Assembly (NCBI RefSeq): GCF_004364175.1
Contig: NZ_SNZW01000011.1
Coordinates: 496,001-560,000 of the forward strand
Origin: Maribacter caenipelagi
GTDB lineage: Bacteria; Bacteroidota; Bacteroidia; Flavobacteriales; Flavobacteriaceae
Reading direction: 5' to 3'
DNA length: 64,000 bases
Under the pieces are notes generated by a model. That model had not been told where the DNA came from, made no database searches, and worked only from the letters and a program-made list of their open reading frames with translations. Shown here piece by piece: positions 46,569 through 57,034 of this stretch (position 1 is its first letter; each line of letters opens with the position of its first letter). Both the position numbers and the translations under genes were made by a program.

Positions 46569-46901
46569 ATGAACGCATTAAAAAACAAAGTACAGTTGAT
46601 TGGAAATTTAGGACAAGACCCAGAAATAGTAAACCTAGAAGGAGGAACCAAATTGGCAAAATTCTCCATTGCCACAACAGATAGTTATAAAAACGCAAAA
46701 GGTGAAAAAGTAGATGATACCCAATGGCATAATATTGTTGCCTGGGGTAAAACTGCCGAAATCGTGGAAAATTATTTAAGTAAAGGAAAACAAGTTGCTA
46801 TAGAAGGTAAACTTACCCATCGCTCTTATGAAACAAAAGAAGGTGAGAAAAGATACATCACTGAAGTAAGGTGTAATGAGTTGTTGATGTTGGGGAAATA
46901 G
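46569..46901 (+). CDS. ssb: Short single-stranded DNA-binding protein
   Basis: 110 residues: a complete OB fold (KVQLIGNLGQDPEIVNLEGG, then WHNIVAWGKTAEIVENYLSK and KGEKRYITEVRCNELLML-like end) that binds ssDNA as a tetramer or dimer. It ends right after the OB fold and lacks the long linker and acidic DDDIPF tail by which housekeeping SSB recruits partners. It may be a second, specialised SSB, as some flavobacteria have. RecQ lies downstream on the same strand. Confidence 0.9.
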   Translation: MNALKNKVQLIGNLGQDPEIVNLEGGTKLAKFSIATTDSYKNAKGEKVDDTQWHNIVAWGKTAEIVENYLSKGKQVAIEGKLTHRSYETKEGEKRYITEVRCNELLMLGK

Positions 46902-46907
46902 GCTCAT

Positions 46908-46993
46908 ATGTCTTCACGAGGAGATACCACGAAGCAATATGCAAGTTTGGAATACGAATGTGGCAGATTGCTCCGTGCCTCGCAAAGACGTGA
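46908..46993. repeat. REP-like palindromic element between ssb and recQ
   Basis: GTCTTCACGAGG...CACGAAGCAATATGC is inverted against GCAGATTGCTCCGTGCCTCG...AAGAC around a 20-nt loop. The arms recall the CGTCATTGCGAGG...CGAAGCAATCTGC palindromes scattered in many Bacteroidota chromosomes. Only one copy is seen in this window. Confidence 0.65.
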
Positions 46994-47030
46994 TCTTGTT
47001 AAAACCTCTAATAAAGACAATTTCAAACAC

Positions 47031-47038
47031 TATTTTTG
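47031..47038 (+). promoter_or_regulatory. Promoter -7 element directly before recQ
   Basis: TATTTTTG matches TAnnTTTG. Its last base is 7 nt before the A of the recQ ATG at 47045, so transcription would start at or near the first codon. No good TTG at the -33 position was found. Confidence 0.4.
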
Positions 47039-47044
47039 CAAAAC

Positions 47045-49129
47045 ATGATTACAACAGAAAAAGACTTAATACCATTATTAAAAAAGCATTTTGGTTACGA
47101 CTCATTTAAGCCGAATCAATTATCAATAATTGAAGATGCACTTAGTAAAAAAGATGTTTTGGCAATTATGCCTACTGGTGGTGGTAAGTCCCTTTGTTAT
47201 CAGCTGACGGCATTGGCTTTGGAGGGAACTGCGATTGTGATTTCTCCGTTAATTGCTTTAATGAAGGATCAAGTAGATGTATTAAAAGCTAACGGAATTG
47301 CTGCTGAATATTACAATAGCTCTCAGACTCAAGAAACTCAGCAAGAGATTCTAGGAAAATTAGAAAGAGGCGAGTTGAAACTATTTTATGTGGCACCAGA
47401 GAGTTTGGGTTTTTTTAATAACATTCTTGGGAGTTTAAAAATCAGTCTTTTCGCTGTTGATGAAGCTCATTGTATTTCTTCTTGGGGGCATGATTTTAGA
47501 CCCGCATATACCCAGCTTGGCGGTTTAAAAAGGAGGTTTCCGAATATACCTGTAATGGCTCTTACGGCTACTGCCGATAAGACTACCCAAGACGATATTG
47601 CTGATCAATTACAAATTCCGAATGCTGAGCGTCACTTGGCATCTTTCAATAGACCTAATTTATATCTTGATGTAAAACCTGCTCAAGATAGAATTAAACA
47701 TATTCTCGATTTCTTAGATGACAGACCGAACGAAAGCGGAATTATTTATTGCCTTAGTCGAAAAAGTACGGAGTCTATAGCCGAGAAATTACGAAATGCC
47801 GGATTCAAGGCCAAAGCTTATCATGCGGGTATGTCTTCAGATGAACGTTCTAGTGTTCAAGAAGAGTTCATTACCGATAAGGTGCCCATTATAGCTGCAA
47901 CCATCGCTTTTGGTATGGGTATCGATAAGAGTAATGTTCGTTGGGTCATTCATTATAACCTGCCAAAGAATATTGAAGGCTACTACCAAGAAATTGGTCG
48001 TGGTGGTCGTGACGGACTCCCAGCTCACGCGCTACTGTTTTACAGTTTTGCTGATGTCGCACAGTTACGTAGGTTTATTACACAAAGTGAAAATGCAGAT
48101 GTTGAGTATGCTAAGTTAGAGCGTATGCAACAATTTGCCGAGGCATTAAGTTGTCGTAGAATCGCGCTACTAAATTATTTTGGAGAGCAAGTAACAGAAG
48201 GTTGTGGTAATTGTGATATCTGTAATTCTCCACCTGCTTATTTTGATGCTACGTTATTGGCACAAAAGGTATGCTCTGGTGTTGCTAGGTTAAGAGAGCG
48301 AGAATCAATGGGTATGGTTATTGATGTTTTAAGAGGTGCACAGAATGCACAAGTATTAGAGAAAGGTTATCAGAATATTAAAACTTATGGCGCCGTAAAA
48401 GATGTCTCTTGGTTAGACTTGCAGCAATATATTATTCAGTTATTGAATCAAGGGGTTTTGGATATTAATTTTAGAGAAGGTGCACGATTGGGACTAACAC
48501 CATTAGCTAAAGAGGTCTTGTTTTCTAATAAAAAGATACAATTAGCGGTTTTGCAAACCGAAAAAGGAAAGAAGAAAAGTACGGCAAAAGCAAAAACTCC
48601 AAAAACAGGTCTTTTCGAAAAGCTTCGCCTTTTAAGACAACGAATTGCCGAGGATCAAGGTGTGCCGGCATATGTGGTATTTGGTGATGCAAGTTTAAAG
48701 GATATGGAACTCAAAATGCCTAAAAATGAAGAAGAATTTATGGAGGTATCTGGTGTAGGGCAGGCAAAATTAGAAAAATATGCCGATGTATTTATTAAGG
48801 AAATCGCTGCATATGCTCCTGCTAAAAAATCAAAGAAAAAGACTCATGAGCAAACATTCGATTTGTTCTCTGACGGATTAACGGTTACGGAAATTGCAAC
48901 AGCAAGAAACCTTTCCGAGAATACAATTTATGGTCATCTAATGAAAAAACATGCAGAAGGTGAGGATTTAGATTTGAATCAATTCGTAAGTGCTGACGAC
49001 GTATCAAAAATAGAGAATGCAAAATCAGAATTAACCGAAGCTACAGGTTTAAAAGATTATTTCGAATTTTTTGAAGAACAAATGCCGTATTGGAAAATTA
49101 AATTAGGCCTGTATTTGTTAGATTCTTAA
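47045..49129 (+). CDS. recQ: RecQ-family ATP-dependent DNA helicase
   Basis: 694 residues from the ATG at 47045. Helicase motifs are in order: [13 protein letters not shown], Walker [17 protein letters not shown] box in [38 protein letters not shown], and the arginine-finger region [15 protein letters not shown] zinc cysteines follow (CRR...CGNCDIC), then a winged-helix and an HRDC domain, plus an extra C-terminal helix-turn-helix-like region. It unwinds DNA in recombination and fork repair. It may follow ssb in one transcript or use its own promoter at 47031. Confidence 0.95.
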   Translation: MITTEKDLIPLLKKHFGYDSFKPNQLSIIEDALSKKDVLAIMPTGGGKSLCYQLTALALEGTAIVISPLIALMKDQVDVLKANGIAAEYYNSSQTQETQQEILGKLERGELKLFYVAPESLGFFNNILGSLKISLFAVDEAHCISSWGHDFRPAYTQLGGLKRRFPNIPVMALTATADKTTQDDIADQLQIPNAERHLASFNRPNLYLDVKPAQDRIKHILDFLDDRPNESGIIYCLSRKSTESIAEKLRNAGFKAKAYHAGMSSDERSSVQEEFITDKVPIIAATIAFGMGIDKSNVRWVIHYNLPKNIEGYYQEIGRGGRDGLPAHALLFYSFADVAQLRRFITQSENADVEYAKLERMQQFAEALSCRRIALLNYFGEQVTEGCGNCDICNSPPAYFDATLLAQKVCSGVARLRERESMGMVIDVLRGAQNAQVLEKGYQNIKTYGAVKDVSWLDLQQYIIQLLNQGVLDINFREGARLGLTPLAKEVLFSNKKIQLAVLQTEKGKKKSTAKAKTPKTGLFEKLRLLRQRIAEDQGVPAYVVFGDASLKDMELKMPKNEEEFMEVSGVGQAKLEKYADVFIKEIAAYAPAKKSKKKTHEQTFDLFSDGLTVTEIATARNLSENTIYGHLMKKHAEGEDLDLNQFVSADDVSKIENAKSELTEATGLKDYFEFFEEQMPYWKIKLGLYLLDS

Positions 49130-49134
49130 AACCT

Positions 49135-50421
49135 TTAATCATCAATACTAGAAAAAAGCATTTGCTTAAACTTCCAACTGGTATTATCGTCCACAGGTCC
49201 TTGGGTCTGTTTCATTATAATACCGATTATTTTTTCCTTTGGGTCGGCAAAATATTGAGTATTGAAATAACCACCCCATTCAAATGTTCCTTCACTTCCA
49301 AGACCGCCAGAAATTTCTCCTTTTTCATTTACTACCGAAAATGCTAGTCCGTTGTGTTTAGGTCCATCCCAAATAGCTCCAATTTGATTACCTAAAATAC
49401 TTCTTACCGTAGTTCTACTTAATAACCGTACTCCATTCAGTTCTCCCTCGTTTAGATACATCTGTAAAAATGTAGCGTAGTCTTTGGCTGTGCTTGAAAG
49501 GCCAGCGCCACCAGAAAAGAACGTTTTTGCACCTTTTATAGGATAATCGGTGTCATAAAAGGTAATAGGGTATTTTATCCATTTATTATTTTCCTTTTTT
49601 TGAACAGCTACCAATCTATTATGGTTTTCTTTTGGTTGGTAGAACCAAGTATCTTTCATGTTAAGGGGTTCAAAGATTCTAGTTTTTAAAAATTCATCAA
49701 AGGGTACACCAGAAATAACTTCGATAAAATATCCTAACACATCTAAGCCTTCACTATACGTAAATGCTTCCCCAGGCTCATGATGTAAGGGTAGTTTTGC
49801 TAATTTTTTTACGCTTTCGGCAATGGTTATTTTTTCTGTTGTAAATAAATCGGTTATTCCTGCTTTAGCATATATTTTCTTGAATTGTTCATCTCCATCA
49901 ATTACTCCATAACCAATACCTGAAGTATGCGTCAATAAATCACGTATGGTAACTTGATTTTCTGCAGGTTTGGTTGTGTATGTGCCATCGGCTTCGTTAT
50001 AGGTATCTAATAACTGTGCTTCACCAAATTCAGGAATGTATTTAGATATTTTGTCATCTAATTGAAATCTACCTTCTTCCCAAAGCATCATTACTGCGGT
50101 AGAGGTAATTGCTTTTGTTTGTGAGGCAATACGAAAGACTGCATCCTTATCCATCTCAATTTTCGCTTCATTATTGGCCATACCATATGCTTTGTGGAAA
50201 ATAATTTTTCCATTTCTTGCAATTAGGGCAACTGCTCCTGGTATGTTACCATGGTCGACTTCTGAAGCTATCATGGCATCAATTTTTGCTAACCGTTCTG
50301 TAGACATGCCAACTTCTTGAGGGGAAGCTTCGAGAAGTACAGGCGATTTTAATGCTGAAGCAGTTTGTGCAACGGTTATGAATGCAAATAGAAGGCTAAG
50401 TAATGTAAAGAAGTATTTCAT
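49135..50421 (-). CDS. Class C beta-lactamase-like serine hydrolase, exported
   Basis: 428 residues with a signal peptide (1-19, ending TVAQ). The SxxK motif is RIASQTK (Ser100, Lys103), the YxN-like motif is FTYSEGLDVLG, and an HxG-like block occurs near FEWGGYFNTQ. These proteins are esterases, peptidases or transacylases; most are not drug-inactivating. It ends 5 nt after the recQ stop (convergent) and is the last of a minus-strand series from metG. Confidence 0.88.
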   Translation of the reverse strand: MKYFFTLLSLLFAFITVAQTASALKSPVLLEASPQEVGMSTERLAKIDAMIASEVDHGNIPGAVALIARNGKIIFHKAYGMANNEAKIEMDKDAVFRIASQTKAITSTAVMMLWEEGRFQLDDKISKYIPEFGEAQLLDTYNEADGTYTTKPAENQVTIRDLLTHTSGIGYGVIDGDEQFKKIYAKAGITDLFTTEKITIAESVKKLAKLPLHHEPGEAFTYSEGLDVLGYFIEVISGVPFDEFLKTRIFEPLNMKDTWFYQPKENHNRLVAVQKKENNKWIKYPITFYDTDYPIKGAKTFFSGGAGLSSTAKDYATFLQMYLNEGELNGVRLLSRTTVRSILGNQIGAIWDGPKHNGLAFSVVNEKGEISGGLGSEGTFEWGGYFNTQYFADPKEKIIGIIMKQTQGPVDDNTSWKFKQMLFSSIDD

Positions 50422-50512
50422 TGGTATGGTTTTCAGGTACTAGACTAATGTACTGAAAGTTTAATAAAGCATCAATGAAATAATTATCATTAACAAATTT
50501 GCATTTGGGTAG

Positions 50513-51346
50513 TTAGAAATTTACGGTCACACCCATTTGTCTAGGACCAAAATTTAAATTCCAACTTACCATTTTCTTATGGTTGTTGTATTTCTCATCA
50601 TACCTTTTGTCTAAATATTTATCTATGGACTCAACAGTTGCGATACTAATGGCGAATGCGAATACCATATCACTTAAATAGTGTTGGCCGTCCCAGACAC
50701 GAGAAATACCTGGTATGGCACCTAAGGTATAAATACCCGCTTTTACCCACGGATTTTTAAATTGTTTACCAATTGCATAAGCATTTGTAAAGGCCAGTAA
50801 AGCATGACCAGACGGGAAAGAATGAAAGTTTCTGCTTGAATTGAAAGGGTCGAAAGTATCCTTGCCTAAATTTGCCAATGGTCTAGCTCTACCCACAATA
50901 GATTTTAGTACCTGTTGTAAAAGCCCGGCTGAAGTAGCTGATGATATTAATAATACACCTGTTCTCCTTAATTTTTCGTTCTTGGTAATTAATCCTACAG
51001 CATATACTCCAGATGTTGCTAAATAGTTATTCTCTGGGCTACCATAAAGTTCACCGTAATCACGAACAAACTGTGGTATGCCTTCTCTGTTATTTCTAAT
51101 AAACCTTGATGTTTCGTCATCTACTAAATAAACTAACCCTGTACCAGCTACTACAGCGCCAAATTGAGCCCATTGATCCCCTTTCCAGTAGAAAGGACGT
51201 GCATACGAATGCCCAACTCCTAAAAACATGCTACCCACATCATACTTAAACATATTCCATCGTGTTTCAGTAGAATCTTTAACAACGTCTTGTGCGTTTA
51301 ACGAAATACAAAATGTTATGCCTAAGAGGATTATTAGTTTTTTCAT
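50513..51346 (-). CDS. PAP2-family phosphatase
   Basis: 277 residues with a signal peptide (1-18) and a few hydrophobic segments. The three lipid-phosphatase motifs are present: KSIVGRARPLAN, SFPSGHALLAF and SRVWDGQHYLSDMV (catalytic histidines). It should dephosphorylate a lipid phosphate such as phosphatidate or undecaprenyl-PP, facing the periplasm. It ends in a short beta strand. It sits between the HDAC-family gene and the beta-lactamase-like gene on the minus strand. Confidence 0.88.
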   Translation of the reverse strand: MKKLIILLGITFCISLNAQDVVKDSTETRWNMFKYDVGSMFLGVGHSYARPFYWKGDQWAQFGAVVAGTGLVYLVDDETSRFIRNNREGIPQFVRDYGELYGSPENNYLATSGVYAVGLITKNEKLRRTGVLLISSATSAGLLQQVLKSIVGRARPLANLGKDTFDPFNSSRNFHSFPSGHALLAFTNAYAIGKQFKNPWVKAGIYTLGAIPGISRVWDGQHYLSDMVFAFAISIATVESIDKYLDKRYDEKYNNHKKMVSWNLNFGPRQMGVTVNF

Positions 51347-51424
51347 GGCGTAAATTTAAAGTTCTGGTTGTTTAAAATATAGTTAAAAGCAAACAATGTT
51401 TAACTCTAAAACTCTTGAAAGAGC

Positions 51425-52327
51425 TTAAAAATAAATGTTTTGTGCCAATCGAAATGTATTGGCATGGGCTTCCACTATGATTTTAATATCTGGCGAGTAA
51501 CCTCCACCCATACTACATTGCATGGGAATTTTTAAATTATGACATGTTTTTAGTACATATTCATCGCGTTTTTTACAACCTTCTATAGTCATACCCAAAG
51601 TTCCTAATTTATCACTTTCAAGAATGTCAACACCACAGAGGTAAAAGATGAAATCTGGTTGAACGCTTTTAATTAGCTGAGGTAATTTTTCTTTAAGTAT
51701 AGATAGATATGTTTCATCAGTGGTTCCTTTTGGTAATGGAATATCTAGGTCTGACTTTTCTTTTTTAAACGGATAATTTCCTTCTCCATGCATGGAAAAT
51801 GTAAATACGGCATCATCATTCTGAAATATTTCTGCAGTTCCGTTTCCTTGATGCACATCTAAATCGACAATTAGAATTTTTTTTGCAAGACCCTTGTTCA
51901 ATAAGTATCTAGCGCCGATGGCTTGGTCGTTTAACATGCAAAATGCTTCACCGTGGTCGCTATAGGCATGATGGGTTCCGCCGGCTATATTCATTGCTAT
52001 TCCATGTTCTAAGGCAAAATCACATCCTTTTAACGTTCCACCAGCAATTATTCGTTCTCGCTCTATTAAATCTTCTGATAATGGAAAGCCTATTTTGCGA
52101 GCCATTTTGGGCGAAATCATAATGTTCAGCAAATCATAGAAATATTCTACATCGTGAACGGCAACAATATGTTTGTCATTCGGAATTTCAGGTTCAAAGA
52201 AATTTTCTTCGGTGCAAGTACCTTCATGAATTAATTGCTGTGGTAATAGCTCATATTTTTCCATAGGAAAACGATGCCCCTCTGGTAACGGATGTTTGTA
52301 TATAGGGTGATTCGCTATTTTTAGCAT
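51425..52327 (-). CDS. Histone-deacetylase-family amidohydrolase
   Basis: 300 residues of the arginase/HDAC fold. Active-site His pair and zinc ligands are in GGTHHAYSDHGEAFCMLND (HHAY) and DLDVHQGNGTAEIF (Asp, His); the tyrosine region is CGVDILESD and MGGGYSPD. Bacterial members remove acetyl groups from acetylpolyamines or small molecules; the substrate is not set here. It starts 8 nt after tex, so they share a transcript. Confidence 0.9.
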   Translation of the reverse strand: MLKIANHPIYKHPLPEGHRFPMEKYELLPQQLIHEGTCTEENFFEPEIPNDKHIVAVHDVEYFYDLLNIMISPKMARKIGFPLSEDLIERERIIAGGTLKGCDFALEHGIAMNIAGGTHHAYSDHGEAFCMLNDQAIGARYLLNKGLAKKILIVDLDVHQGNGTAEIFQNDDAVFTFSMHGEGNYPFKKEKSDLDIPLPKGTTDETYLSILKEKLPQLIKSVQPDFIFYLCGVDILESDKLGTLGMTIEGCKKRDEYVLKTCHNLKIPMQCSMGGGYSPDIKIIVEAHANTFRLAQNIYF

Positions 52328-52335
52328 CAGTTCAA

Positions 52336-54477
52336 TTATTTTTGCAGCTTTAATTGAATACGTTTTCTGGCAACATCGACCTCTAAGACCTTTACGATAA
52401 TCTGCTGATGTAAATGTACATGTTCGTTGACGTCTTTTACAAAAGAATCAGATAGGTTAGAAACATGAATTAGTCCACTTTCTTTAATGCCTATGTCAAC
52501 AAAACAACCGAAATTGGTAATATTGTTTACAATACCTGGTAACAATTGCCCGCTATGTAAATCTGTAATCGATTTAATGGTTTGGTCAAATGTAAATACC
52601 TTGGCTTTTTCTCTACGGTCTAAACCTGGTTTTTCTAGTTCTGAGCGAATGTCTTCTAAGGTAGGTAGCCCAACCTCATTGGTGCAATATTTTTGAAGAT
52701 CAATTTCTTTAAGTATTGTTTTATTCCCGATCAGCGATAAAATTTCTGTTCCTTTATCTTTCGCCATTTGTTTGACTATGCCATAGCTTTCTGGGTGTAC
52801 GGCAGAATCGTCTAGCGGATTTTTAGCATCTTTTATGCGTAAAAAGGCTGCACCTTGCTCAAATGCCTTACCGCCTAAACGAGGCACATCCATAATATCT
52901 TTTCGGCTTTTAAATGCCCCTTTTTCTTTTCTCTGTTCAACAATGTTCTCGGCTAATTTCGGACCTATACCCGATACATAACTTAACAATGGAACGCTAG
53001 CCGTATTGATGTTCACTCCGACCGAGTTCACACAACTTTCAACCACGGTGTCTAATGAGTTCTTTAATTTAGTTTGGTCAACATCATGTTGATATTGCCC
53101 TACACCAATAGATTTAGGGTCGATTTTTACCAGTTCGGCAAGTGGATCTGCCAAACGCCTACCGATAGATACTGCACCACGAACGGTAACATCGTAATTC
53201 GGGAATTCTTCTCGGGCAATTTTAGAGGCGGAGTAAATAGAGGCTCCAGCTTCACTTACCACAAATACTTCAACAGGATTATTGAAAATCACTTTCTTTA
53301 CCACCTGTTCGGTTTCTCTTGATGCCGTACCGTTACCAATAGCGATTGCTTCAATTTTATAGGCATTTGCCAGCGAACTTAATTTCTTTATGGCACCACC
53401 AACATCATTTTGTGGCGCATGCGGATATATAGTTTCATTATGTACCAAATTGCCCTGTGCATCTAAACAAACCACCTTACAGCCAGTTCTAAAACCAGGA
53501 TCTATGGCAAGAATACGTTTTTCCCCAAGAGGTGCGCCCAGTAATAATTGTCTTAGATTATTAGAGAAAACAGCAATAGCTTCATCATCCGCTTTTTCTT
53601 TTGCAGCCTTGAGCAGTTCGTTTGATAAGGACGGAAACAACAATCTCTTGTACGCATCTGCAAGAGACAACTCTATTTGTTTAGCACAGGCATTGTTCGT
53701 TTTAATGATTCTATTTTCAATTCTATCTAATAATCGTTCGTCATCCAATTCAATTTTTACCCGGATGAATTTCTCTGATTCGGCGCGTAAAATGGCAAGC
53801 AATCGGTGAGACGGACATTTGTTTAAAGGCTCGCTCCAATCAAAATAGTCACGAAATTTCTGCGCTTTTTCATCGTCTTTTTTAGTGCCGATTACTTTGG
53901 TACTTATAATGGCAAATCTTGATAATTGAGACCTGATCGATGCTCTTATATCTGTTCGTTCATTAATCCATTCCGAGATAATATGACGGGCACCTTCTAA
54001 TGCATCATCTTCATTTTCAATAGTATCGTTTAAATACTTAGATGCCGTAAATTCAATATCATCATCGCGTTGTGCCATAATGATTTTTGCCAACGGCTCT
54101 AATCCGTTTTTACGTGCAACTTCTGCCTTGGTTTTTTTACTTTTTTTGAAAGGAAGATAAAGATCTTCTAGTTGGGTTAAATCTTCTGCGTTTTCAAATT
54201 TCTGTTTTAGTTCAGGCGTTAATACACCTTGTTCGTCAACAGTTTTAATTATTGCTTTTTTTCGTTTTTCTAGTGCCTCAAATTGTTCTTTAAACTGAAC
54301 GATGGCTCCAACTTGTACCTCATCTAAATTGCCTGTACGTTCTTTACGATATCTAGAAATAAAAGGAATCGTACAGTCTTGATCTAAAAGCTCGATTGTA
54401 TTTTGAATTCCCTTCTCAGGTAGTTGGGTGTGTTTGAGTATGTAGCCGACAATTTCGGCCGAATTAGAATTTGCCAT
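52336..54477 (-). CDS. tex: Tex-type RNA-binding transcription accessory protein
   Basis: 713 residues. Order: helical N-terminal domain (SRYRKERTGNLDEVQVGAIV is typical), a YqgF/RNase H-like domain (ILAIDPGFRTGCKVVCLD), helix-hairpin-helix (VSGIGPKLAENIV), and an S1 RNA-binding domain at the end (GIVNNITNFGCFVDIGIKE). Tex binds structured RNA and aids transcription. It follows metG by 28 nt on the minus strand. Confidence 0.93.
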   Translation of the reverse strand: MANSNSAEIVGYILKHTQLPEKGIQNTIELLDQDCTIPFISRYRKERTGNLDEVQVGAIVQFKEQFEALEKRKKAIIKTVDEQGVLTPELKQKFENAEDLTQLEDLYLPFKKSKKTKAEVARKNGLEPLAKIIMAQRDDDIEFTASKYLNDTIENEDDALEGARHIISEWINERTDIRASIRSQLSRFAIISTKVIGTKKDDEKAQKFRDYFDWSEPLNKCPSHRLLAILRAESEKFIRVKIELDDERLLDRIENRIIKTNNACAKQIELSLADAYKRLLFPSLSNELLKAAKEKADDEAIAVFSNNLRQLLLGAPLGEKRILAIDPGFRTGCKVVCLDAQGNLVHNETIYPHAPQNDVGGAIKKLSSLANAYKIEAIAIGNGTASRETEQVVKKVIFNNPVEVFVVSEAGASIYSASKIAREEFPNYDVTVRGAVSIGRRLADPLAELVKIDPKSIGVGQYQHDVDQTKLKNSLDTVVESCVNSVGVNINTASVPLLSYVSGIGPKLAENIVEQRKEKGAFKSRKDIMDVPRLGGKAFEQGAAFLRIKDAKNPLDDSAVHPESYGIVKQMAKDKGTEILSLIGNKTILKEIDLQKYCTNEVGLPTLEDIRSELEKPGLDRREKAKVFTFDQTIKSITDLHSGQLLPGIVNNITNFGCFVDIGIKESGLIHVSNLSDSFVKDVNEHVHLHQQIIVKVLEVDVARKRIQLKLQK

Positions 54478-54505
54478 TTATAATTGTAGTTTTTTTGAGA
54501 AGAAT

Positions 54506-56587
54506 CTAGCTTATCCCTTCACCATTACCAACCCCATCTTCATCTGGGTTAACGAATACTAATTTACCATCTGTGTTTTCGGTCATAAGTATCATGCCTT
54601 CACTGTCTACACCACGCAATGCTCTTGGTGCTAAGTTGACTAGTACGGTAACCTTTTTACCTACGATATCTTCTGGTTTAAAGCTTTCTGCAATGCCAGA
54701 TACTATTGTTCTAACATCTAAACCGGTATCCACTTTTAGAACTAAAAGTTTTTTAGCTTTTGCCATTTTTTCAGCTTCTATAATTGTACCTACACGCATA
54801 TCCAATTTAGAAAAATCGTCGAATGTAATGGTGTCTTTTTGTGGCATTGCTTTTTTGTTTTCGTTCTCGTTCGCTTTTTTGGTTGCCTCTAGTTTGTCTA
54901 ATTGTGTTTGTATTTCACTATCCTCAATTTTTCTAAATAAAAGCTCTGCTTGGTTAATTTGATGTTCAGGTTGTAGCAATGCTTCTTTTGTTGAAACATC
55001 ATCCCAATTAAGACTTGGGCTACCCTCAGTTGAAGTTAGAATTAAGATATTCTTAAGCTTGCTAGATGTAAATGGTAAAAATGGTTCGCTCAGAACCGCT
55101 AATCCTGCTGCTATTTGTAAAGCAACGTTCATAATTGTTTTTACACGTTCTTCATCAACTTTAATCACTTTCCAAGGCTCTGCATCGGCTAAGTATTTAT
55201 TACCTAAGCGAGCTAAGTTCATTAGTTCTTGACCAGCTTCCCTAAAACGATAGCGTTCAATGGAGTTTGAAATTATTTCTGGGTACTTTCTTAATTGTTC
55301 AAGTGTCTCGGTATCAACATCGGTTAGGCTTCCTGCAGCGGGTACTTTACCATCGTAATATTTATTGGTCAATACCACCACTCGGTTAATGAAATTACCA
55401 AAAATGGCTACTAACTCATTATTGTTTCGGGCTTGAAAATCTTTCCAGGTGAAATCATTATCCTTGGTTTCTGGAGCATTAGCTGTTAATGTGTAGCGCA
55501 GCGAATCTTGCATCTCAGGGAAATCAACCAAATACTCATGAAGCCAAACTGCCCAGTTTTTAGAAGTAGATAGTTTGTTGCCTTCTAAGTTCAAGAACTC
55601 GTTTGCAGGCACATTTTCCGGTAAAATATAACTTCCTTCCGCTTTTAGCATGGAAGGGAAAATAATACAGTGAAACACGATATTATCCTTCCCAATAAAG
55701 TGAACTAATTTTGTGTTTTCATCTTTCCAGTAGGGCTCCCAATCTTTTCCTTCACGGGCTGCCCATTCTTTGGTTGATGAAATATATCCGATAGGTGCAT
55801 CAAACCATACATATAATACTTTTCCTTCTCCATCTTCAACGGGTACGGGTATTCCCCAATCTAAATCTCTGGTTACCGCTCTAGGCTCTAACCCGCCATC
55901 GATCCATGATTTACATTGGCCATATACATTTGGCTTCCAATCATCTTTATGACCTTTTAAAATCCAGTCTCTTAAGAACTCTTCATATCGATCTAAAGGT
56001 AAAAACCAATGTTTTGTTTCTTTGGTTGTGGGTACGGTTCCGGTAATAGTTGATTTCGGATTTATTAAATCCGTTGCATTTAAACTTGATCCACAGTTTT
56101 CGCACTGATCACCGTATGCCTCTTCATTGCCACATTTTGGGCAAGTGCCTATGACAAAACGGTCTGCTAAAAACTGTTGTGCTTCTTCATCGTACAACTG
56201 AGCAGTAGTTTCCTCTATGAAATCTCCTTTTTCATACAGCTTTACAAAAAAATCAGATGCCGTATCGTGATGTACTTGTGCAGACGTTCTAGAGTAATTG
56301 TCGAACGTTATACCAAAATCGACAAAAGACTGCTTAATTATTGCATGGTATTTATCAATAATATCTTTTGGGGTTACGCCCTCTTTTTTTGCTTTCATTG
56401 AAATGGCTACACCATGTTCATCGCTACCACAAACAAAGGCAACATCTTTACCTGTTAATCTTAAGTAACGAGCGTAAATATCTGCTGGCACGTAAACGCC
56501 GGCTAAATGACCAATATGTATTGGACCATTTGTGTATGGTAAAGCAGCAGTAATCGTATATCTAGAGGGTAACTTAATATCGGACAT
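54506..56587 (-). CDS. metG: Methionyl-tRNA synthetase with C-terminal EMAP/Trbp111 domain
   Basis: 693 residues from the ATG at 56587. The class I HIGH motif is [10 protein letters not shown], the KMSKS-like motif is [10 protein letters not shown], and a zinc knuckle is [18 protein letters not shown]. The C-terminal 110 residues are the tRNA-binding domain ([20 protein letters not shown]) that promotes dimerisation. It attaches methionine to its tRNA for protein synthesis. It leads the minus-strand series metG-tex-HDAC. Confidence 0.96.
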   Translation of the reverse strand: MSDIKLPSRYTITAALPYTNGPIHIGHLAGVYVPADIYARYLRLTGKDVAFVCGSDEHGVAISMKAKKEGVTPKDIIDKYHAIIKQSFVDFGITFDNYSRTSAQVHHDTASDFFVKLYEKGDFIEETTAQLYDEEAQQFLADRFVIGTCPKCGNEEAYGDQCENCGSSLNATDLINPKSTITGTVPTTKETKHWFLPLDRYEEFLRDWILKGHKDDWKPNVYGQCKSWIDGGLEPRAVTRDLDWGIPVPVEDGEGKVLYVWFDAPIGYISSTKEWAAREGKDWEPYWKDENTKLVHFIGKDNIVFHCIIFPSMLKAEGSYILPENVPANEFLNLEGNKLSTSKNWAVWLHEYLVDFPEMQDSLRYTLTANAPETKDNDFTWKDFQARNNNELVAIFGNFINRVVVLTNKYYDGKVPAAGSLTDVDTETLEQLRKYPEIISNSIERYRFREAGQELMNLARLGNKYLADAEPWKVIKVDEERVKTIMNVALQIAAGLAVLSEPFLPFTSSKLKNILILTSTEGSPSLNWDDVSTKEALLQPEHQINQAELLFRKIEDSEIQTQLDKLEATKKANENENKKAMPQKDTITFDDFSKLDMRVGTIIEAEKMAKAKKLLVLKVDTGLDVRTIVSGIAESFKPEDIVGKKVTVLVNLAPRALRGVDSEGMILMTENTDGKLVFVNPDEDGVGNGEGIS

Positions 56588-56797
56588 CAAAATAAATTAA
56601 GCTACAAAAATACTGAATTTGATGCGAGAATAACTAATTACTTCTGAATTGTAACTTGTTCTAAAATGGAATTTGAGTCAATATTTTAATACGGATTGAT
56701 TTAAAGCCGGTTTATGCAAGTAAAAAATATACTAAAACGGTTAAAAATCTGTTCTATTGTAAGAAAAAACTTATTTATTAACTAAAACTTATAACAT

Positions 56798-56977
56798 ATG
56801 GGTGTTGGTAATTCTAAAAAGCTAAAGCTTGATAAAAGTTTAGAGAAACTTAATACAGAAAGTAAAGAGACACAAACAAGTAAAGAAGATGTTGTGCGCC
56901 TTTACAAAGACAAGAACCATAGAGTCATAAAAGAATTGCGATTTGAGTCTAAAATGAACAACTCGAAATTGGCATAA
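56798..56977 (+). CDS. 59-residue charged small protein
   Basis: ATG at 56798 opens 59 codons to TAA at 56975-56977. The product is highly charged and helical: MGVGNSKKLKLDKSLEKLN, then KEDVVRLYKDKNHRVIKELR. Its stop is 3 nt before a strong terminator hairpin, which is what a real single-gene transcript looks like. It lies alone on the plus strand between metG and the DUF1501 gene. No family was recognised. Confidence 0.65.
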   Translation: MGVGNSKKLKLDKSLEKLNTESKETQTSKEDVVRLYKDKNHRVIKELRFESKMNNSKLA

Positions 56978-56980
56978 AAT

Positions 56981-57017
56981 AAAAAGCCCTATTCAATTTA
57001 ATTGAATAGGGCTTTTT
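56981..57017. terminator. Bidirectional rho-independent terminator
   Basis: An 18-bp stem (56981-56998 with 57000-57017) with A/T tails. It serves the 59-residue gene and the convergent DUF1501 gene. Confidence 0.88.
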
Positions 57018-57034
57018 ACATAGTGGGAAACAAA

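Noticed and set aside
46908..47048. 46-residue ORF (starting MSSRGDTTKQ) between ssb and recQ
   Set aside because: It coincides with a REP-like palindrome whose paired arms explain the open frame; its end overlaps the recQ start.
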